A DNA stretch of 64,000 nt from Toxonevra muliebris (Eukaryota; Arthropoda; Insecta; Diptera; Pallopteridae). The notes beneath the pieces are model-generated. The model ran no database searches, was not told the origin of the DNA, and worked only from the letters and a program-made list of their open reading frames with translations. The translations under genes were made by a program, and so were the position numbers. The stretch lies in contig OY829328.1 in the NCBI GenBank assembly GCA_963691655.1, positions 72,110,400 to 72,174,399 of the forward strand, written 5' to 3'. This document shows positions 55,139-64,000 of the stretch, one piece after another; within the stretch, counting starts at the first letter, position 1, and each line of letters begins with the position of its first letter.

Positions 55139-55420
55139 AGTGATGAAAACTATCGAGTGATTTCAACTATTGAAAGACTGAGTGAATGATTTTAACAATC
55201 GAACGATTTGTTCAGTCGAATTCATTTATTCGCATATTTTGCTTACAGAAACAAATCTTTGGCATATTTTTCTAAATAACAACCAATCGTTCGTAAATTC
55301 ATCAAAAAAAAAAAATAAATAATTATCACTCGTAAGTGATTTTTTCACAATTATCAAATGAATAGAAATTTTTTAACTATCGATTAATTCGATAATTTTT
55401 ATTCGATATTTCTCATCACT
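55139..55420. mobile_element. MITE with AGTGATGA ends and TATCGA motifs
   Basis: AGTGATGAAAACTATCGA (55139-55156) pairs with the inverted AGTGATGAGAAATATCGA (complement of 55403-55420). TATCGA recurs inside and just outside, including a palindromic TATCGATA at 55088-55095. It interrupts the 3' flank that the intact gene shares with the fourth copy (similarity ends at CACTTGTGGGTC). The target duplication is unclear. Confidence 0.55.
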
Positions 55421-55424
55421 AGTT

Positions 55425-56075
55425 TTGATATGTATTAATAAAGCAACTGGAATGTTTACCACATATCAGTTAGTAAACTAAAAAAATAAATAAATCCAAA
55501 TAAAATTTATTTTCAAAATATCGCTGGACTTAGAACGGAATCTCGCAATATGCGTGTCATGACCGCACAATTGAATTTTGATATAATTGTTCTTGTTTTT
55601 GCTGCTGCTATTACCACAAAGACATATTTGTCACTTTAAAAGTAACTGCTTTTTTATTATTCCTTCTATAGTCAGAAAAAGCCTTGATTAAACACACGAT
55701 TTCGGTCAAACATTGTGTAAAACTTAACAATAACTTCAGCACTGGGTTTGGTTGTGGTCGCCTTAATGCGAAAAATATCTCGAGCTTGTGCCATAAGGTC
55801 AATAGACATACAAATTAGCTTGAAAATGCTTCTTAAGATTTCCGTACTTTCATGAATAATACCAAAAAGCACTGCATCCGACAAAGTGTTGTTATTTTGC
55901 ATATTTATTGCATCACGGTATTGTTTTGAAAAACCCAAAAATTTATATTTGTATAAAAAATATAAATAAATGCATTGAAAACATATTTTATGTTAAATTT
56001 TTTTAAGTATCAAGAAAATCGCTTATAGATAATTAATTAATAAATTTTTTTCATATTAGAGTCACAAAAAAATTG
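55425..56075. other. AT-rich, one unassigned open frame
   Basis: A minus-strand frame of 88 codons (55672-55938) has ordinary amino-acid composition but no motif that I recognise. It is not called as a gene. Confidence 0.35.
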
Positions 56076-56079
56076 TTTA

Positions 56080-56350
56080 GTATGATATTGCCCCTCTCTT
56101 AGCTTTTATTATGTCCGTTATCCTGGATGACATGGAGTCGAGAAACATTTTAAGGATGTCTTTCGTTATATTTTTAATTACAAATTAATATAATAACAAA
56201 CTTTGTTCAGAACTTCAACAAAGGGTTTTGTATTCTTTGGCTTGTTTTGAGCAACTTTCCATTTCATAATATGCCAGAGGTGCTCCATCGTAGTTAAATC
56301 TGGAAAATTTACACGATCATAACAGTCGATAAATTTTGACATCATCGAAA
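56080..56350 (-). pseudogene. Tc1-like transposase C-terminal fragment
   Basis: The minus strand reads LTTMEHLWHIMKWKVAQNKP (about 56240-56300), then FVEVLNKVCYYI and, after frame damage, FSTPCHPG with KLREGQYH. This corresponds to the NPIE-LW block and the DSMPRR-like C-terminus of Tc1 transposases, with the catalytic Glu block altered (TMEHLW). The upstream domains are absent. Confidence 0.55.
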
Positions 56351-56520
56351 ACATTTTGAATCTGCAAACAATTAAGAATCAATAATCAAACTTTTTTACT
56401 ATTTGCAAAGTTATCAAATATTTGTTTCCATCCATTTCGTCAATAACAGATTTTTGGCTGAGCGTTTCCTATACAGATCGAACTTTCGTTGCCTTCTGCG
56501 TAAGGTATCGTCATTCATTT

Positions 56521-56548
56521 CCCCCCCCCCTCCCCCCCCCCCCCCCCC
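56521..56548. repeat. poly-C tract (28 bases, one T)
   Basis: Ten C, one T, then seventeen C. It is exceptional in AT-rich DNA. The minus strand is a G-run able to form a quadruplex. It could also be an assembly or sequencing artefact. Confidence 0.9.
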
Positions 56549-56926
56549 GAAATGTGAGCATTTTTTTCTAATTTTTGATATTGATTGCCAGTCGATTGAA
56601 AAAAAATCAAAATGAAATCTATTGAACGATTTTTAAACATTTTTCACTTCAATCGGTTTCTTTCTAAAAAGCCAAATATAAAAAAAAAAAATTAAAAAAA
56701 AAATTTAAATTGAAATCGTACGAAGTTTGTAGCACGTCATGGCCAAAAAAGGTATTTTCAGGGGTTTGAACCCCATTTTGTCTTAAACGAGACGCGATGG
56801 GAAGTTTCAGATTCGTGTTCAGCATGAAAAATTCATTCGCAAACACTGGGAACCATAATATTCACCAATTTTGCAATGTTATTGAATCAGCTTCAAAGTT
56901 CTTAAACTTAAAATAGAATTAATCCT

Positions 56927-57060
56927 TGAACCCATTATTGCTCAGAGCACCGCGACTCGGAAGATCTTTTTCAATGCTGTGACTGCACGAATTTATATTA
57001 TATATATATATATATACCTAATCCGGGCTCCTCATCATTGATAATGGCCCAAATTCTCAC
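56927..57060 (+). repeat. TTAA-type repeat end (pairs with 48748-48890)
   Basis: ACCCATTATTGCTCAGAGCA and following words match 48748-48890. A TATATATATATATATATA run (56997-57016) has expanded inside it. Confidence 0.55.
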
Positions 57061-57400
57061 TGATAACACTGTTCTACAAATAGAAACTTTCGAAAACGAG
57101 CAGAGACAGGACAAGTGTACTTAGGGTAATGGGAGTCTGAATCCGTGGTCCGTTTAATGCTAATGTCACAAGTTTTTGTTATTGACATCAATATTTTTAA
57201 AATTGAAAAAAAAAAAAAATTAAAAATGCAGCTCATATTTTTTTTCATCAAAACATCCATTTTTCCAAAAAAAAATTTTTCGATTTTTTTTATTTTTTAA
57301 CTTTAAAAATTTTCAAAAACTTTTTTTTTCTTAATTAATTTATTTTTTTATAATTTTTTTCATTCTCGTTATCATCGTTTACTTTTATCTTGTTGTTAGT

Positions 57401-57460
57401 TTAACCCTGTAATGCCTAGCGGTGCCATGTGTCACCTTGTCGCTATCAGTTTCATAAAAA
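57401..57460 (+). repeat. half-element of the 133-bp TTAA MITE family
   Basis: TTAACCCTGTAATGCCTAGC then GGTGCCATGTGTCACC and TTGTCGCT matches the inverted right half of 35999-36131. The other end is missing. Confidence 0.65.
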
Positions 57461-57479
57461 TTTAAATATTTTCTTCGAA

Positions 57480-57712
57480 TTAAAACCACCTAATTGCTCA
57501 TGGAGACCGTTCAGGTAGAGTGCAAACAGTAATGGTGATAATATGCAGCCTTGTTTCACAACTGATAATGTGTCAAAATCATTAGACGCTCTGTCCATAT
57601 GGAGAATTTTGTATTGGTGTAGACTGCTTCCATCAAGTTCATAGTTTGTATGAATATTAACGCATTTCGTGGCACTTTATCGAAATCAACAAAGAGAGCG
57701 TAAACAGCTTAC
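57480..57712 (-). pseudogene. LINE reverse-transcriptase fragment
   Basis: The minus-strand reading contains ALFVDFDKVPRNAL (about 57660-57705; compare LFVDLKKAFD in LINE palm domains) and, in another frame, VKQGCILSPLLFALYLNGLH near 57490-57550 (compare GVKQGCLLSPLLF). This matches CR1/RTE-like enzymes rather than families A or B. Both flanking domains and YADD are lost. Confidence 0.65.
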
Positions 57713-57717
57713 TTGCT

Positions 57718-57868
57718 GTCTATCTACAATGGATAGATAGATAGACGATCATAATAGTCTAGTCGGCAGTGCGCTAGATTTTCACCCGTTTGAGATTGAG
57801 GGTTCGATTACCGTCTTGGTCTGGTGGTTAATAAGCAATGGCAAAACCACAAAGTGATAACAAAGTGA
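57718..57868 (+). mobile_element. SINE copy 3, 5' half, fused to protease copy 3
   Basis: A box TAGTCTAGTCGG (57759-57770), B box GGTTCGATTACC (57801-57812) and the body start AATGGCAAAACCACAAAGTG (57837-57856). The body then breaks off at about 57868, and protease sequence begins immediately. The whole SINE 3' half and A-tail are missing, so the junction is a deletion or recombination product and not a simple insertion. Confidence 0.85.
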
Positions 57869-58488
57869 CGGTGATCATTCTTGTGGTGGTTCCAAATTAT
57901 AACAATAAAATCATTGTAACTGCTGCTCATTGTCTGGGATATGAGGACACATCTTTGCTGACAGTTCGCGTTGGTGCCACAAAATGGAATACAGGCGGTA
58001 CTGTCATTCCAGTAGCTGCCTTCAAGATTCACGAAGCGGTTAATTTAACGACTGACGCCGTCAACGATATTGGTGTCATTCGTTTGAATTCTTCAGTAGA
58101 GTATAGCTCTACCGTCAAGAATATCGCTTTAGCTTCGTCAGCTCCTGATAATGGTGCTGCTGCTGAAGCCACAGGCTGGGGTGACACTAAATTCAATGGA
58201 TCATCCTCAGAAACTTTGCAACATGTCATTCTTCAAATTGTTGGTCGCTCTCAGTGCTCATCCTCACTTTATGGGTATGGTAACAGAATTAAAGCTTCTA
58301 TGATCTGTGCTACTGCTACAGGTCAGGGTACTTGCCAAAGAGATTCTGGTGGCCCATTGGTCTCTGGTAATGTTTTGGTTGGTGTTACTTCTTGGGGAGA
58401 TGGTTGCGCTGAAGCGAAGTATCCTGATGTCTATGCGGATGTTGCCTACTTTCGTTCTTGGATTATCAGCGCTGCATCTTCCGTTTAA
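57838..58488 (+). pseudogene. trypsin-like protease copy 3, SINE-derived 5' end (chimeric open frame)
   Basis: The open frame of 216 codons starts at an ATG inside the SINE body, which gives MAKPQSDNK. It enters protease sequence in the wrong frame (the CGGS block lies in another frame) and is restored by a 1-base insertion before NYNNKIIVTAAHC. From there it keeps His57 (TAAHC), Asp102 (VNDIGVIRL) and Ser195 (DSGGP), and ends WIISAASSV. The signal peptide, propeptide and mature N-terminus are gone. The active-site block reads GTCQRDSGGP: Gly at 189 and Arg at 193, where Gly is needed for the oxyanion hole. It is almost certainly inactive as a protease, but the frame is open. Confidence 0.85.
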
Positions 58489-58616
58489 AAAGAGAATCAA
58501 GTACAGATTTAGATAATAAAAACAAACCTAAAATATATTCTTAAGGGTATTTTACAATGCAGCTATTGTTATTGATTGCTTGTTTTCGGATTGCAGACTT
58601 TCAAAGTGTCTTATAC

Positions 58617-59057
58617 CATGTTCCCACTGAACTGAAATTGCGTAGTTTCGGCAAATGGTGTCGAACGAAACTGCAATCGTTCACATTGTGAAACTGATTT
58701 CGATTATGTTTTCGTTTGACAGTTCATTATTTATTTCTTGTTGTAAAAATGCCGGCGGCTAATATAAATATTGCTAAATATTTCAGTCTTAACTTATAAC
58801 TTAACGAAGATAATCAAAATAATAAACAAAATATTTAGCAACGAAATAAAAGTGTATAGGAGAAAGCGTCAATTATTATGTATCTTATTTTAACTCAACC
58901 GCAGCCACTATACACTATACCACCTTGCTGCGTTTTGCGAAATGCGGTTTCGTTGAAACCATCTCATTTTCGTGGTTTCGTTTCATATATGTTTATACAG
59001 CCACGAAACTACGGAAATGATCGAAACCACCTAATTTCGGCTCAGTGGGAACAGTGC
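58617..59057. mobile_element. MITE with TGTTCCCACTGA ends
   Basis: CATGTTCCCACTGAACTGAA (58617) pairs with the inverted CACTGTTCCCACTGAGCCGA (complement of the end near 59057). The match continues as AATT-GT-GTTTCG over more than 30 bases. The interior is rich in GAAACCA/TGGTTTC and CGAAAC words. No target duplication was recognised. Confidence 0.65.
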
Positions 59058-59059
59058 CT

Positions 59060-59685
59060 TTTCATATGAGTGCCTTTTCGTTTTCTGAAGTTACAAATTT
59101 ATTATTAATAAAACAATTCATTCAAATATTTCAAGTATACTTTTAGGATCTAGGTTTAATTAGTTTTTTAGCGCAGGTTCTAAATAATGGTTGTTGAATA
59201 ATTTGAATTTAAAGGTAAAAGCTTTTTCTGTATAAGCCAAAGTCAAAGTTTTTGACAAATAGTAGGGGGATTCTTTTTGTTAGGCGACTGCTGCTAATTT
59301 TCCACTTGATGAAGCTTCCAAACCGTCGACTCTCCTAACAGCACTTCAACGTTCTGCTTCACCAACCACGAAGTGCATTCGAATGACGTGAAGCTTAATA
59401 CTTCACGTTTTTAACACTATGATAAAAACGATTTTATAACACACTATTTATTCACTCTCCTCGTCAGAAGAAAATGAATCGTTATTGTGTTTTACCCATT
59501 AGTAGGTCATTAAAATCTATAAATGCGTATTTCTAGAATATTTGTTTTTTTTTTTTTTTTTTTTTTGACTTATGGCAGTCTTGCAGCAAACGAGCGATAT
59601 GTCAAAAAAAAATATAGTAAATTCAGCGTCTGATGTTATAAACAATTAAAGTGACAAAAGCAATGACCTTGGCCCATTCGAAGTA
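59060..59685. other. non-coding; small hairpin at 59386-59408
   Basis: ACGTGAAG and CTTCACGT form a perfect 8-bp stem with a 7-nt loop. A T-run lies at 59546-59566. Otherwise nothing is supported. Confidence 0.4.
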
Positions 59686-59686
59686 G

Positions 59687-59863
59687 AATTTTCAAAAGGA
59701 GGGTATACCCGATTTGAAGCATGACTCAAGAGCCTATGACTTTAAATATCATGCTACTTTTGTGGCTCTGAATGATTTCCTTAAAATCCTTAAATACGCT
59801 GCTCCAGAAAAGATCTTGCCAAATGTTGCTAGGTCTCTTGTTCAAATAGCAAGATTAATTTAA
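59687..59863 (+). pseudogene. orphan coding-like stretch of 58 codons
   Basis: Between two stops, with no ATG near the beginning, the frame reads KEGIPDLKHDSRAYDFKYHA, then TFVALNDFLKILKYAAPEKI and LPNVARSLVQIARLI, then TAA. The composition is protein-like and unlike the local AT-rich DNA. No domain was recognised. It may be the C-terminal end of an unidentified mobile element or a host gene remnant. Confidence 0.35.
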
Positions 59864-59999
59864 AAAAAAATTAAGCTAAGGTTTAGGCGGCGAATATTGA
59901 CATTACGAGTTGAGCAGAGCATTAACTGATGCTTTATTTGTAAATGCGCTTTTCAAGCCGTTTGTCGACGAACTAAGTTGGACTTGATGTTTAATATAT

Positions 60000-60821
60000 G
60001 ATGGCGTAAAGTAGTACTGGGCCAAAAAAGGCATCCTTAAATTGGATCTTCCCGAGGATACGACGATCATAGGTTATGTCGACGATCATTGGTTATGCCG
60101 AAGACGTCGCGATAGTGGCAATAGCTAAGCATTTGAACTCACTTCAGGCTATAGGCGAAGTTGAAAATGGCTGCTCAGAAGACTGAGGTTGCGCTGTTGA
60201 GCACTAGAAAAGTACGTGAAGGGCTAGTCATCACGGTCGATGATCATCAAGTTACCTCACGTCCATATATCAAGTACTTAAGAGTACTGAGAAACTCCAG
60301 AATAACATTCCAAGATCATCTGAAAGCCGCTGGCGAAAAAGCAGTACGAGTGAACAGTGCACTAACTCGCATCATGCCGAACATCGGAGGCCCACGGTAG
60401 GGCAGGCGTCGGCTGCTCTCAATGGTTACTACTTCAGTGATCTGGGCAGAGAGCAAGGAGACACACCAAAAATATATCTGGGCGATACATAGTCTTAGTG
60501 CGCTGAGGGTAGCTAACGCCTATCGCATTTGCATCATCACAGGTAAGATGCCTATTCATTTCCATGCAGAAGAAATGAAGCGGTTGTATGGGAAATTTTA
60601 CGAAAGACCAACGAACGGCAGCGAAAGTGGGAGTTATCCGAGGAAGGTCGATGGAATTAAAGATCGGTGACTTAAACTACCACATAACGCAATCACGTAG
60701 TGGTCATGGGTGTTTCAAGCAATACCTGCACAGGATCAAGCTCAGAAAGAAAGACCCATTTTGTCCGACCTGCGCAGAGGAACTGGAGAACACGAGGCAT
60801 GTACTATTTCATTGCTCTTTA
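60000..60821 (+). pseudogene. R1-like LINE (family B) remnant
   Basis: Plus-strand ORF2 remains include LPEDTTIIGY and a damaged palm motif GYAEDVAIVAI (about 60093-60125, consensus YADD), KYLRVLRNSRITFQDHLKAA (60273-60330), VNSALTRIMPNIGGPR, SALRVANAYR, SGHGCFKQYLHRIK and CPTCAEELENTRHVLFHC (60757-60812). It has several frame changes and stops, and a small internal duplication of CGACGATCATNGGTTATG near 60060-60096. It is homologous to 42317-43361 but older. It ends abruptly where the protease upstream region begins (60822). Confidence 0.85.
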
Positions 60822-60822
60822 T

Positions 60823-60917
60823 AATTCTGTTATCAACAAATATATTGGGCTAACAACTCTTGAAGATTCTAGATTTAAGAATTCAGTCGCATTAACAACT
60901 TTGTTGCATACAGCTCT
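60823..60917 (+). repeat. duplicated upstream region of the trypsin cluster, copy 3 (remnant)
   Basis: TTATAATTCTGTTATCAACA through CTTTGTTGCATACA matches 47909-48005 and 53913-54008. About 170 bp of promoter-proximal DNA, including any TATA box, is missing before the coding remnant. Confidence 0.85.
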
Positions 60918-61311
60918 ATATAGCTCTACCGTCAAGAATATAGCTTTAGCTTCGTTGGCTCCTGATAATGGTGCTGCTGCTGACGCCACCGGCTGGGGTG
61001 CCATTAAACATAATGGATCAGCCCTAGAAATTTTGCAACATGTCAATGTTAAAATTGTTGCACGCTCGCAGTGCTCATCCTCACCTTATGGGCATAATAG
61101 CGAACAAATCAAGACATCTATGATCTGTGCTATTGCTCCAGGAAAGGGTTCTTGCGATGGTGATTCTGGTGGCCCATTGGTCTCTGGTGGTGTTTTGGTT
61201 GGTGTCTCTTCTTTTGGTTATAAGATTTGCGCTAATGACACTTTACCTGATGTCTTTGCCGATGTTGCCTACCTTCGTTCTTGGATTATCAGCGCTGCAT
61301 CTTCCGTTTAA
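60918..61311 (+). pseudogene. trypsin-like protease pseudogene 4 (lacks His57 and Asp102)
   Basis: Coding similarity starts at YSSTVKNIALAS, residue 125 of the intact paralogue, and runs in frame to WIISAASSV. It keeps ATGWGAIKHNGS, SQCSSSPYGHNSEQIK and GSCDGDSGGPLVSGG. The whole N-terminal half with signal peptide, His57 and Asp102 is absent. The long open frame that covers it (from 60700) is an accident of LINE sequence, upstream DNA and protease reading through together. Position 189 is Gly and 190 is Ser. The 3' flank matches the intact gene up to CACTTGTGGGTC. Confidence 0.9.
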
Positions 61312-61380
61312 AAAAATAATTGAGTACCGATTTGAATAACAAAATTTTAAAATATATACTTGAAATCTTGCACTTGTGGG

Positions 61381-61478
61381 TCTTTATCTGCTTTCTATTT
61401 TTTATCATTCCACTACATATTTTAGTGATACTTAGAGTATATTTACCTTACATCAATGAGTATATTATTTATATATAT
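61381..61478. repeat. locus-specific repeat (pairs with 49606-49708)
   Basis: Shares CTTTCTATTTT-TATCATTC, TATTTTAGTG, TTAGAGTA and CTTACATCAATGAGTATATT with 49606-49708. Confidence 0.7.
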
Positions 61479-61626
61479 AGTATTTAAAAGTATTTTAAAA
61501 GGTATTTGTGGTTCTAATGATTTTCTATTTTCAATCATTCTACTGTTTTGATTAGGGGTCACGGGGTCGTGTGAGGTTTCTTAGTATGTGCGAGTTAATA
61601 AGTGTGTGTTTAATTTGTCTTCCCAA

Positions 61627-61790
61627 TCAGCGTCTCCAGAAACCCGCGAGTAATTAGTTTCAAACGAATCCGATCAATTTTTAAAAATTCTTCCGCCTTA
61701 CTGAATCCACCATTTTTTTTTTGAAAATCTTGTATCAGATTCGTAGTCAGCAGCCCTGAAAACCACAGAGTAACGATTTTGAAGCAAAAT
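61627..61790. repeat. TTCGAATTCAGCGACC-family repeat, second site
   Basis: Two units about 108 bp apart (CAGCGTCTCCAGAAACC at 61628 and CAGATTCGTAGTCAGCAGCC at 61735) separated by CTGAATCCACCATT, parallel to 43738-43930. Confidence 0.6.
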
Positions 61791-62137
61791 AATTATTTAC
61801 TTTAACAGCTTTTTTCTTGAAAACTTGGTTTTGGACGTTAGGTCTCTTTTTTTAGCACACCAAGGCGCAATTATATGTAAGTATAACTTTTGTTTTACTT
61901 CCAATTTTTCACTAATATTTTAGAGTATTCTTGAAACTATAAGGAACCCGAAAATCGAAAGAAAGAAAAAAAAAACCGATAATCTTCAAATTTTGAACTG
62001 GAATGCTCCCATAAAGTTATTTTGTTGCAGAATCTAAGGGAAAACTTATACTTGTGAAGTTTACTTTTTTTAGAACCGTTTTTATATTTATGCGGGCGGT
62101 AAAAGATGATCGTTGCAGCGGAAATTGTAACGGAACT

Positions 62138-62299
62138 GATGGGAAGCGCCCTCTTTCAATTGAGTATGAAAAAAATAAGGTTGCATATGCGTATACACAA
62201 AAATGATGGGCAGCGCCCTCTTTCAAAAATACCATATGAAAAATTACGTATATATTCATTTGCATATCCGTTTTTTCATACTCAATTGATAGAGGGCGC
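62138..62299. repeat. nested direct and inverted GCGCCCTCT repeats
   Basis: A 29-bp arm starting GCGCCCTCTTTCAATTGAGT (62146-62174) is repeated inverted at 62271-62299 with one mismatch. A direct copy of GATGGGAAGCGCCCTCTTTC (62138) occurs at 62205 with one change. Candidate hairpin MITE, with no clear target duplication. Confidence 0.7.
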
Positions 62300-62304
62300 A
62301 ACAA

Positions 62305-62675
62305 AAACATTTGGAATTTTCAAGAGCTGAAAAACTAGCGAATAGAGACTGATAAAAAAAAACGAGAGGCGGAAACAAATGGCGATTATTTTACGACAAA
62401 ATCTCCAGCAAAAACGGCGGCTGAGAGACAGCGAGAATGTAGACCTCATCGAAAAATGGAAACCCAACAAAATTCAGATATCTGAAGAAGTAGACTTTTG
62501 TGCGGCGCACCGCATAGTGGTTAATCTTATACAAAATGTGGACAAAAATAGAAGGAGCCGTCGTAGAGTAACGAATTTTGGTACAGGAGTTTTTTGGGGA
62601 TTAGCCAAATCTGAATCAGATGGATCCCTTTTCATCCCTTTCTGTCTGGTGCCTTTACTCTAAGCACTCGTAAAC
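62305..62675. other. unassigned open frame region
   Basis: A 95-codon plus-strand frame (62379-62663) has a Lys/Arg-rich N-terminal half but no recognised motif. It is not called as a gene. Confidence 0.35.
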
Positions 62676-62679
62676 AAGC

Positions 62680-64000
62680 ATTTTCCGAGTATATTTTTAT
62701 AGGCCCGGTGGCCAATCTTAGATTCTTCAACATATCGATGACCCACAGTAATTGTGCCTATGTTTCCAGCTGCCCCAGACACAACCTACAGGTATCATAC
62801 TCAACAAGTTTAATCTTCTTGAGGTGATACTTGAAAGGATCGTGATCCATGGTCAGCGCTGTTAGCCAACTCAAAGTCTTTTGGTTTAGTCCGACGAATT
62901 TGGCTGACTCACTGCACGACCATCTTTGCCTGCCTGCATTCAGTGGGTTCCTCTCATCTTTTACGATATTCGAAGTTTATCCACAGTTTTAAAAGGCCCT
63001 CCACCAACCCATTGCTATTTACGATGCATGGTTCTGGTCGGCAAAATTCATTTGTTGAACCTTTTTTAGCCAAAAGGTTAGCAGTTTCACTTTGTGTTTT
63101 GCTTGAATGTCCCCACATCACATCACATCACCCACATCAGTGTAAGCTCGTTTACACGAGCGCACTCATTGAGTTTTTGAACACACTCCATGGCCAACCT
63201 AGAGGTTATATCTGCCCGCTGCATGCACTTAATCACTGGGCAAAGACAATTCTCTTGCTATTGACCTGACTCTCAATAAGGTGGTCTAGTGCAGGCACAA
63301 AAACCAGCATCTCTGCCTGGTAGACGGACACATATTTCCCCAACCGTAGAACACAAGACAAGTTTAACTTATCAGAGAAAATATCAGCCCCGACTCTACT
63401 TTCCAGCAGTGAAAATGCTGATATCGCTTTCCGCAACTTCCTCGTCGACGGTTCCATCCGATATCCGACTCTTATAACTTTTTTAAAGTTATTTTGATTT
63501 TTTTTTCATACCATCCATAGGCATACGCGTCTCCTGAATATCTTTGTATAAATTATCTACGATTCGCATGTGTTCATGTAGAGCCGTCGAGTTATGCCAT
63601 GCGGCATTCCTCAACATCTTAAGGGCTGTGCCGCCATTTTCTTTATTGCTAAATCCAATGGCAGCAAGTCTACCAGCACCTCCATCGCGCTTGTTGAACT
63701 CTATCCAGCATCCTTTTAATGGTTATCTGGTTTACTTTTGGCCATCAGATCACCGAGGTATCCGTAACGATAGGTATAACCATCATAGTGTAGATCCATT
63801 TTGAGGCCTCAGATGACATACACCATTTGAGACCACAAACGCATCTACACTGGAATAGAACCATCTTAGCCTTCTAAAGCTTGTCCTCAATATGATCGTT
63901 TCAAAATAGTTTGCTATCTAAGGTTTCCCCAAGATATTTGTCCTTCCTGATAGTGTTAATTTCAGATTCAAAAAGTCTAAATGGTTCCCTACTCGTGCCA
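62680..64000 (-). mobile_element. decayed LINE (family A), continues beyond the right edge
   Basis: Reading down the minus strand from the edge: INTIRKDKYLGETLD (about 63915-63960), the post-RT block; LDRVQQARW (about 63685-63715); RNase H-like SRVGADIFSDKLNLSC, then LGKYVSVYQAEMLVFVPALD (63270-63400); and the C-terminal block LSWLTALTMDHDPFKYHLKK followed by CRLCLGQLET (62780-62890). Stops and frame changes are frequent. The RT and endonuclease parts would lie outside the window. Confidence 0.75.

Noticed and set aside
55672..55938. 88-codon minus-strand frame as a possible gene
   Set aside because: No recognised motif, no start context, and AT-rich surroundings full of mobile elements. Support is insufficient.
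60700..61311. 203-codon open frame that looks like a novel fusion protein
   Set aside because: The first part is out-of-frame LINE sequence and the duplicated upstream region. Only the end is protease, and it lacks two catalytic residues. It is an accidental read-through.

Overview
The window is AT-rich, repeat-dense nuclear DNA of an insect, most likely a higher fly (Diptera, Brachycera). The evidence is an intronless fly-type alpha/beta-trypsin paralogue cluster, an I-clade LINE ending in a TAA repeat like the Drosophila I factor, many decayed fly-type LINEs, Tc1, mariner, hAT, Helitron and piggyBac-like remnants, and CA, TA and CAG microsatellites. I cannot assign a species. Only three open reading frames look intact: the two ORFs of one young LINE and one secreted serine protease. 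Nearly everything else that looks coding is transposon wreckage.

Layout. 1-10.6 kb: a possible untranslated first exon at the left edge, a foldback repeat, a decayed LINE on the minus strand (3.2-5.5 kb), then diverged tandem repeats. 11.1-16.9 kb: a full-length I-clade retrotransposon with both ORFs open and a poly-T target duplication. 18.0-19.0 kb: a 25-bp satellite whose relatives lie at 10.3 and 46 kb. 20.3-21.9 kb: a Tc1 element whose 5' end is replaced by an inverted copy of its 3' end. 23.3-23.8 kb: a Helitron 3' end with hairpin and CTAG. 25-33 kb: two dead mariners, LINE scraps and a non-autonomous hAT with a perfect 8-bp target duplication. 35.5-39.1 kb: TTAA-flanked piggyBac-like MITEs, including two inverted copies of a composite element around a dead Tc1. 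42.3-43.4 kb: a 5'-truncated R1-like LINE flanked by 59-bp direct repeats.

47.7-61.3 kb is the only host gene locus recognised: four tandem trypsin-family paralogues on the plus strand that share upstream DNA, interleaved with LINE fragments and tRNA-derived SINE copies. Only the second (54245-55009) has a TATA box, signal peptide, all six cysteines and the His-Asp-Ser triad. The first has lost its N-terminal third and is frameshifted. The third has had its 5' end replaced by a SINE, which leaves a chimeric open frame. The fourth has lost both His57 and Asp102. None of the four keeps the Asp189 that gives trypsins their Lys/Arg specificity. The right edge (62.7-64.0 kb) is another minus-strand LINE that runs off the window.

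I found no CRISPR, operon, rRNA or true tRNA gene, and no clearly new biological system. The most unusual items are the mutated substrate pocket and activation site of the protease cluster, the SINE-protease chimera, the mirror-image Tc1 element, and the inverted composite TTAA repeats. All similarity calls come from reading motifs by eye. No database search was run.
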